Assembly: GCA_964625175.1 (NCBI GenBank)
Contig: CAZVAO010000010.1
Coordinates: forward strand, 1 to 31,432
DNA from: CAZVAO01 sp964625175
GTDB lineage: Bacteria; Bacillota; UBA994; PWPR01
DNA length: 31,432 nucleotides
Direction of reading: 5' to 3'
The notes under the pieces were generated by a model, which worked only from the letters and a program-made list of their open reading frames with translations, had not been told where the DNA came from and did not search any database. Shown one piece after another: positions 8,770-13,714 of this stretch. Position numbers and translations under genes: made by a program. How positions within the stretch are numbered: position 1 is the first letter of the stretch; each line of letters opens with the position of its first letter.

Positions 8770-9147
8770 TTACTTATTCTCTGAAACGCCGCGATTGATC
8801 ACCCATTGATCAAGAACTTCCCCATCCATAACGTGTTTTTTCACGATACGGCGGGCGCGCTCTTCACTAACATAACCGTACATCACTGTATCTTCTCCGG
8901 GACGCTCAACCTCAACTAAAGGTTCCTGTTCACACAGCCCAACACAGCCTCTTTGTAACACTTCAACGTCAGTGATATTCTCTTTACTTAACTCGTCAAT
9001 AATTGCAGCCATTGCTACGCGAGCACCAGCGGCAATTCCACATGTACCCATATAAACAGTAACTTGAGTACGCTCACCAGCTTGACGCATTTCTAGTGTT
9101 TGTCGTGCCTGTTCTCTAATTTTTTGTAAATCAGCTATAGATTTCAT
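8770..9147 (-). CDS. hndB: HndB-like thioredoxin-fold [2Fe-2S] subunit
   Basis: A small 125-residue protein of the (2Fe-2S) ferredoxin/thioredoxin-fold family, matching HndB of tetrameric NAD(P)-linked hydrogenases. A charged helical N-terminus (1-27) precedes the fold. The typical MGTCGIAAGAR segment carries a single Cys (Cys36), and RGCVGLCE gives Cys68 and Cys72. A canonical thioredoxin-like ferredoxin needs two cysteines in each pair, so with three in total its cluster may be absent or atypical; this pattern is what I recall for HndB proteins. The start overlaps the upstream ATPase gene by 17 bases, and an AAAGGGG site lies inside that gene. Its presence argues for a four-subunit Hnd-type rather than a three-subunit HydABC complex. 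Confidence 0.85.
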   Translation of the reverse strand: MKSIADLQKIREQARQTLEMRQAGERTQVTVYMGTCGIAAGARVAMAAIIDELSKENITDVEVLQRGCVGLCEQEPLVEVERPGEDTVMYGYVSEERARRIVKKHVMDGEVLDQWVINRGVSENK

Positions 9148-9703
9148 TATTAGAAGCCCCTTTCTGTTCTAAATAGGTTTCATTTTCATTAACAAAGTCT
9201 CTGATCCAATGTAATACAGTTGGCGTAGTAATTGCTAAACCTTCCAATTGGCCTTTGACTTCACGGGTATCGAAAACATATTGTTCATCATCCACTTTGT
9301 GCAAAAAATACAAGTCCGCTTGTGACTCTGTGCATAATAAAGCGATAATTGTATCTCCAACATTACCCAAAGGGGGGCGATCAATATGATTGCGATCCAT
9401 CATAACTCGAACTGTCGTGCCGACACCAGGTGAGGAAGTGAGTTCTAATGTTCCATTACTCCGCTCAGCAGTTGCCGCAAATAATGGCAAACCAAGTCCT
9501 ACCGATCGAGTCGTACGCTCAGTTGTAAAAGGACTTATTACTGCAGCAGCGTATTCCTTATCCATTCCACATCCATTATCAGTGATGGCAATTTCATAAC
9601 GATTTTGATCACTGTTTTCAATGACGGCTATCTCGACAAGTGTCGCCTTTGCACGCAAAGAGTTTTCTGCCACGTCAAGAATGTGTAACGATAATTCACG
9701 CAT
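9131..9703 (-). CDS. GHKL ATPase (histidine-kinase-like ATP-binding protein) in the hydrogenase operon
   Basis: A 190-residue protein consisting mainly of a GHKL ATP-binding domain. It has an N box (ILDVAENSLRA, about 8-18), a G1 box (DNGCGM, about 42-47), an F/lid region and a G2 box (VGLGLPL, about 68-74). There is no sensor, no H box for phosphorylation and no membrane segment. The C-terminal ~80 residues have no obvious homologue that I recognise. It begins with a one-base overlap of the hndA stop (TAATG) and runs 17 bases into hndB, so it is tightly coupled to the structural subunits. Similar stand-alone ATPases occur next to clostridial hydrogenase genes. The role is unknown; a serine/threonine kinase or signalling function is inference. 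Confidence 0.88.
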   Translation of the reverse strand: MRELSLHILDVAENSLRAKATLVEIAVIENSDQNRYEIAITDNGCGMDKEYAAAVISPFTTERTTRSVGLGLPLFAATAERSNGTLELTSSPGVGTTVRVMMDRNHIDRPPLGNVGDTIIALLCTESQADLYFLHKVDDEQYVFDTREVKGQLEGLAITTPTVLHWIRDFVNENETYLEQKGASNNEIYS

Positions 9704-10182
9704 TAATGATATTTGGCAAGAATCTTCTGAATGTCTTCCTGCTTAACTCGACCATACACATCTTCACCAATTGTCATGAAAGGTGCCAAACTACATGCTC
9801 CTACACAACGGCTGAAACGCAAGGTGAATTTACCATCAGCTGTCGTTTCGTTAATTTTAATGTTCAATTGGTTCTCTAATTCAAGCTGAATATCAACCGC
9901 ACCTTTTACGTAACAAGCAGTACCCATACACAATTCAATAATGTGTTCACCCGCTGGAACCGTATTAAAGAGACTATAAAAAGTGACGACTCCATAAACT
10001 TCAGCAACAGGGATTCCTAAACCATTGGCAACAAGTTTCTGTGCCTCATTCGGCAAATATCCGAAGATGTCTTGTACTTCATGCAAGACGGGGATCAAAG
10101 CACCTCTTCGATCCTGATAGTCGGCGATGATCTTTGCAATTTTTTCTTGGTGTTCAGCTGTTAATTTGCCTAACATCTGCAA
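9703..10182 (-). CDS. hndA: Hydrogenase NuoE-like [2Fe-2S] subunit (HndA/HydC)
   Basis: This is the 24-kDa NuoE-like electron transfer subunit, 159 residues. An N-terminal helical bundle (about 1-75, including the GYLPNEAQKLVA and YGVVTFYSLF segments) precedes a thioredoxin-like domain with four cluster ligands, Cys85, Cys90, Cys126 and Cys130, in the expected C-x4-C and C-x3-C spacing. It passes electrons to the flavoprotein subunit. A very strong AAAGGAGG ribosome site lies before the ATG at 10182, suggesting high translation at the boundary between the putative sensory genes and the structural genes. An internal ATG two codons downstream is an alternative start. Confidence 0.94.
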   Translation of the reverse strand: MQMLGKLTAEHQEKIAKIIADYQDRRGALIPVLHEVQDIFGYLPNEAQKLVANGLGIPVAEVYGVVTFYSLFNTVPAGEHIIELCMGTACYVKGAVDIQLELENQLNIKINETTADGKFTLRFSRCVGACSLAPFMTIGEDVYGRVKQEDIQKILAKYH

Positions 10183-10221
10183 ACCTCCTTTTGTTATGAT
10201 TAGTTACCGCTTACAAGAAAA

Positions 10222-10965
10222 TTAGATTATTACCACCTCTTCAACAGTCAACGTTCTTTGCAGCATACTGATCACTGATTCTGCACTATTCTGTTCCACC
10301 TGTAAAGCAGTAGTTGGGCTACCGTATAAATCCCTCAGACAATGCGCATCTGAGTTCACAATGCAATTATAACGGCTTGCAACTTCTCTGCTAACACTTG
10401 ATTCTGAGTATCTTTGTCGACTAATTTCAATGCTAAAGATCTTTAAATCCTGTGGAATAAATCCCAAAACTGACATAATCCCATTTGCTTTTCTAAAAAC
10501 ATGTGAAGGGACTGACACACCATCTAAATTTATCACATCTGCTACTACTTTTTCAAGTGATATTCCACAAGACTGGCTTAATAAATGCTTAAATTGCCCT
10601 TTTACTTGGCCATTCTCGTCAAACAACAACTGATCCCCGAAAATATTGGGCTTATTGGCAATTTGAGGCATAGTTTTATGGACTAACTCCTCCCAAGCAA
10701 GCAAAGACGCTAGTTTAGGGAATAAAGTTAATACGTGAACCTCTTCCACGGTCTCAACTTCCATCGCTGGCACGATGGTAATGCCATACTGTGGTGCTAA
10801 AGCCATGAAAGAAGCGACATTTCCAGCTGAATTATGATCGGCAATGCCTAGAATACTTATTCCACTTTGACGAGCTGTATCAAGAATATGGTGCGGTGTC
10901 ATCTCATTCGCTGCACATGGGGAGAGCGCAGAATGAACATGCAAGTCAGCCAGTAAATAGCCCAT
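10222..10965 (-). CDS. PHP-domain metal-dependent phosphoesterase
   Basis: A 247-residue stand-alone PHP (polymerase and histidinol phosphatase) domain protein. Metal-ligand candidates are in the usual order: LHVHS (His9, His11), ADHN (Asp43, His44), AMEVE (Glu69), His77, PSHVF (His155) and NSDAH (Asp206, His208). PHP enzymes of this subgroup hydrolyse phosphate esters such as nucleotide 3',5'-bisphosphates or short oligonucleotides; the substrate here is unknown. It starts 2 bases after the upstream DRTGG gene and ends 39 bases before hndA, within the same operon. PHP genes are repeatedly found beside DRTGG and hydrogenase genes in Clostridia, but I know of no established function in that setting. 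A role in turning over a signalling nucleotide is speculation. Confidence 0.88.
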   Translation of the reverse strand: MGYLLADLHVHSALSPCAANEMTPHHILDTARQSGISILGIADHNSAGNVASFMALAPQYGITIVPAMEVETVEEVHVLTLFPKLASLLAWEELVHKTMPQIANKPNIFGDQLLFDENGQVKGQFKHLLSQSCGISLEKVVADVINLDGVSVPSHVFRKANGIMSVLGFIPQDLKIFSIEISRQRYSESSVSREVASRYNCIVNSDAHCLRDLYGSPTTALQVEQNSAESVISMLQRTLTVEEVVII

Positions 10966-10967
10966 TA

Positions 10968-11297
10968 TTATCTTAATAGCTCATAAAGTTTGCCGCTTAC
11001 TTGATAACTGTTTAAGTCTGTAGCAAACAGAGCAATCCCTTTTTCATTAGCTCTATCAATCGTGTCAGGATTAGGCGGATAGCCACACGTAATGATCACT
11101 CCAGCTAAATCATTTAACAATGCTACTGCAATAATGTTCTGGTGGCCTTGTAGTGTAATCCAAAGCTGACCCTCCTGGCAGTTGGCAATTACATCACTCA
11201 ACAGATCAGAGGTATAGGCCCCCACTACTTCTCTATCACCATCCACCTTCGTTAAGCATTTTAGTTCTAAAGCAGATATGATGTGACTCAGTTTCAC
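10968..11297 (-). CDS. DRTGG-domain protein (second copy)
   Basis: A 109-residue protein consisting of one DRTGG-like domain, a fold found attached to CBS pairs, phosphotransacetylases and CobQ-type proteins and thought to bind a small ligand. Recognisable features are the GAYTSDLLSDVI segment (about 26-37), the hydrophobic strand around LAGVIITCG, and the C-terminal ATDLNSYQVSGKLYELL. It is alignable by eye with the product of 13090-13437 in the same operon, so the two look like diverged paralogues flanking the sensory hydrogenase gene. Translation starts with GTG after GGAGGA seven bases upstream. It follows the hydrogenase-like gene by 12 bases. Function unknown. Confidence 0.83.
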   Translation of the reverse strand: MKLSHIISALELKCLTKVDGDREVVGAYTSDLLSDVIANCQEGQLWITLQGHQNIIAVALLNDLAGVIITCGYPPNPDTIDRANEKGIALFATDLNSYQVSGKLYELLR

Positions 11298-11309
11298 GAG
11301 ATGGTCCTC

Positions 11310-12647
11310 CTATTCTTCCTTCTTGCTGATGGTTGGCGGGAGCTGATTCGTCAGTTCCAACATTCTCTCAGCTAAGTCTTTGACGTTATTACGCAATTCA
11401 ATGGTACAGTCTGTTCGACTGGCAACACCTTGTACAATATCTTCCGCCAGTGAACGACAGGTCGGCGCACCACAAGCACCACAATCTAGACCCGGTAATG
11501 AATCTGTTATTTCTTCAACTTGTTTCATCTTCTTTAATGCAATACCGAAATCTTCATCCAGCTTCATGGTGGGGCGTGCTTCAAGCTTGCTGGTAAAATA
11601 TAGGGTGCCAGATTCGATTAAATCCGCAAGTTTTTTCTCATCAACTTCTTGAACTTGCTTGCGCGTATTTGCCATTTGATTAATATAGACTCTCGCAACA
11701 TAAGGATTTTCGACAGCTAATGGCCCTCCTAAACAACCGCCTGGGCATGCTTGGAGTTCCAAAAAATGAACATTCTCTAACTTGCCCATTTCCACCTGTT
11801 CTAGTACTTTAATGATCTGATCAATCCCCTGCACTTGCACATGTGTAATCTCCTCTTGGAAGCCAATGGTCTCCCCACCAGGTCGAGCCCAGCGCAATCC
11901 ATAGCTTGATGCTCTCGGGAGCGACGTTTTGAGTAATTCTGGGAAATGACGCAGTTGATTATGATTACGCAAAACCAATCCATACATTTCAGACATGGCT
12001 AATATGCCATCTACATTTGTTTCAACGGCCTCTGGTTGACGTACAGCGGTTACTTTAGCCGGACAGGGGCTGATGAAGAAAACCCCAATGTCTGATGGCG
12101 GAATATTTAATGTTTCACTTAATTCTTTGCGCGCAAGATAGGCAGCTATTTCCATCGGAGACTCGATAGGAATAATATGCGGTATTAATGACGGGAAACG
12201 CACCTGAATTAAGCGAACTAAAGCGGGACATGCAGAGCTAATTGCGGGTAAAATCAGATTATCTTGTTTAAAAAAATCTTGATAGGCCCGCGAAACAAAG
12301 TCTGCTCCTACTGCAACTTCTAAAACATCATCAAAGCCAAGAATTTTCAACGTAGCTATGATTTCAATATCACTAAGCTTGCCCCCGAACTGACCAAAGA
12401 ACGATGGTGCTGGTATCGCAACTCGATGTTTGTATTTACTTAATTCAGACATTTCGTCTGTAATCACATATTTAGCATGTTCCTGACAGGTACGAACACA
12501 TTCTCCACAATCGATACATCTTTCTTCGATAATAAACGCTTTGCCATCGCGAACGCGGATCGCTTCCGTTGGGCACCGTTTGATGCAGTTTGTACATCCT
12601 ATACATTTATCTTTGTCTAAACGCACTGAATGGAAATATTCGCTCAC
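11310..12647 (-). CDS. Putative sensory [FeFe]-hydrogenase (group C/D-like) with C-terminal Fe-S domain
   Basis: A 445-residue monomeric [FeFe]-hydrogenase homologue distinct from the catalytic subunit. It has two N-terminal [4Fe-4S] ferredoxin motifs (Cys15, 18, 21, 25 and Cys44, 47, 50, 54), an H-cluster domain, and a C-terminal four-cysteine Fe-S module of the RnfB/ACDS type (Cys389, 392, 397, 414) followed by a helical tail. All four H-cluster ligands are kept: SSACPAL (Cys140), SPCPAK (Cys195) and QACPGGC (Cys301, Cys305). The proton-transfer Cys that precedes the first ligand is Ala139, and the motif Met residues are replaced. Such changes are described in slow, putatively H2-sensing hydrogenases. 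There is no PAS domain, so group D fits better than group C. The start is a GTG directly after the upstream stop. Confidence 0.85.
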   Translation of the reverse strand: MSEYFHSVRLDKDKCIGCTNCIKRCPTEAIRVRDGKAFIIEERCIDCGECVRTCQEHAKYVITDEMSELSKYKHRVAIPAPSFFGQFGGKLSDIEIIATLKILGFDDVLEVAVGADFVSRAYQDFFKQDNLILPAISSACPALVRLIQVRFPSLIPHIIPIESPMEIAAYLARKELSETLNIPPSDIGVFFISPCPAKVTAVRQPEAVETNVDGILAMSEMYGLVLRNHNQLRHFPELLKTSLPRASSYGLRWARPGGETIGFQEEITHVQVQGIDQIIKVLEQVEMGKLENVHFLELQACPGGCLGGPLAVENPYVARVYINQMANTRKQVQEVDEKKLADLIESGTLYFTSKLEARPTMKLDEDFGIALKKMKQVEEITDSLPGLDCGACGAPTCRSLAEDIVQGVASRTDCTIELRNNVKDLAERMLELTNQLPPTISKKEE

Positions 12648-13076
12648 TTATACCACCCCTTTATCGGTCAGATTAAATGTTAATTGTAAGGTCGTGCCTA
12701 CACCTACTTCTGAAGAAATACTGAACTCATCACAACTACGACGGATATTAGGTAACCCCATGCCAGCACCAAATCCTTGACTTCTCACGGCTTCACTCGC
12801 CGTCGAAAACCCTTCTTGCATGGCTTTGTCAATATCGGCAATTCCCGGCCCCTGATCAGAAATCTCTATCAAAATTCTTGCAGGCTCAATATCTAAGGTG
12901 ATCTCGCCCTCATGCGCATGTATGACAATATTCATTTCCGCTTCGTAGGTGGCAATGGACACCCTGCGAATAATCGCCATCGGAATACCCAATTGTTTTA
13001 GCACTTTTTTAATCTTACTTGATGCTTCCCCTGCCATTATGAAATCATCGCCATCAATGTGATATGTAAAATTCAT
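12648..13076 (-). CDS. RsbW/SpoIIAB-like anti-sigma factor family ATPase
   Basis: A 142-residue GHKL ATPase of the anti-sigma factor serine kinase type (RsbW/SpoIIAB family). It shows an N box (YEAEMNIVIHA, about 44-54), a G1 box (DQGPGI, about 74-79) and a G2 box (GAGMGLPNI, about 103-111). RsbW-type proteins bind a sigma factor and phosphorylate an anti-anti-sigma (STAS) protein. Neither partner gene is visible in this window. It follows the first DRTGG gene by 13 bases, and its stop is immediately followed by the GTG of the hydrogenase-like sensor. This fusion-like adjacency suggests a functional pair. The family call is good; its target is unknown. Confidence 0.87.
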   Translation of the reverse strand: MNFTYHIDGDDFIMAGEASSKIKKVLKQLGIPMAIIRRVSIATYEAEMNIVIHAHEGEITLDIEPARILIEISDQGPGIADIDKAMQEGFSTASEAVRSQGFGAGMGLPNIRRSCDEFSISSEVGVGTTLQLTFNLTDKGVV

Positions 13077-13089
13077 TGGAACACCATCC

Positions 13090-13437
13090 TTAATGTGGGT
13101 CAGCCAATTTGCATAGGTATAATCTGCCGCAACTCTCGAACATATTCAGTGGCGTAATCAAAATTGGTAGGTCAATACTTTGCGCCATTGCGATGACCTG
13201 CTCGTTTGGGATTTTGCCATTGAGGAAAACAATCGCTGCTAAATCAACCATGTCCGCTGTGCGAATCACCTGAGTATTGACTAGACTTGTAATAAGCAAA
13301 GTCTGGGGTTGAATGTTGAGAGCTAAAACATCACTCATCAAATCAGCACCACAAATAGACAGGATTTCGACAGCTAAATGATGTTCTCCCCAAGCAACTT
13401 GAGCTTCAAGGCTCTTCTTAATATTTTGCAACTTCAA
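13090..13437 (-). CDS. DRTGG-domain protein (first copy), first gene of the hydrogenase operon
   Basis: A 115-residue single-domain protein related to the DRTGG family and to the product of 10968-11297. Shared landmarks are the ADLMSDVLAL segment (about 31-40), the hydrophobic LAAIVFLNGK strand and the C-terminal PLNMFESCGRLY. Translation must start at the TTG at 13437, because an in-frame TGA lies two codons upstream. GAGGGGG precedes the TTG at good spacing. It carries two cysteines but no recognisable metal motif. It heads the ten-gene unit, downstream of a promoter region that carries a 12-bp palindrome. Ligand and function are unknown. Confidence 0.8.
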   Translation of the reverse strand: MKLQNIKKSLEAQVAWGEHHLAVEILSICGADLMSDVLALNIQPQTLLITSLVNTQVIRTADMVDLAAIVFLNGKIPNEQVIAMAQSIDLPILITPLNMFESCGRLYLCKLADPH

Positions 13438-13663
13438 TGGTCAGTCCCCCTCACGAATAACAGCATAGGCGAATAACAAAAACAGTAAGCAATACTCATC
13501 GCGTCAGAAATGCGTCCCATCTAAAAACAGTCCACAATTACTCCAGATGCTATTGGTCTAATGCCCTATAACTGTATCTTTCACGATTGTTATAACAAAG
13601 TCAAATTCAAAGCGCAATTTAAACTATAGCACATTTCACTGCTATTTTAACATATATATAAGC
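13438..13663 (-). promoter_or_regulatory. Promoter and leader region of the hydrogenase operon
   Basis: This gap between the valS terminator and the first operon gene must carry the operon promoter. The best -35 is TTGACT at 13599-13604, but its -10 17 bases on (AAAGAT, 13576-13581) is weak. A second candidate is TATAGT with a preceding TGC (extended -10) at about 13623-13628. No riboswitch fold or small gene was recognised in the remaining leader of about 130 bases. Confidence 0.5.
13587..13598. promoter_or_regulatory. 12-bp palindrome, candidate operator of the hydrogenase operon
   Basis: TTGTTATAACAA is a perfect 12-bp palindrome lying directly downstream of a TTGACT -35 element, inside the promoter spacer. 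The half-site TTGTTA equals that of clostridial Rex operators, but Rex sites usually have about six bases between the half-sites and here there are none. Regulator unknown. Confidence 0.4.
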
Positions 13664-13698
13664 AAAAAAGGGGGATAAACCCTATTGATTCATCCCCC
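13664..13698 (-). terminator. Rho-independent terminator of valS
   Basis: On the minus strand, GGGGGAT (13692-13698) pairs with ATCCCCC (13670-13676) across a 15-base loop and is followed by TTTTTTG. It stands 16 bases after the valS stop, a textbook position. Confidence 0.9.
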
Positions 13699-13714
13699 AA
13701 GTCTCCAATACTGC

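Noticed and set aside
12648..13076. Histidine kinase
   Set aside because: Only the ATP-binding domain is present, without an H box, dimerisation helix or sensor; length and motifs fit the RsbW/SpoIIAB family better.
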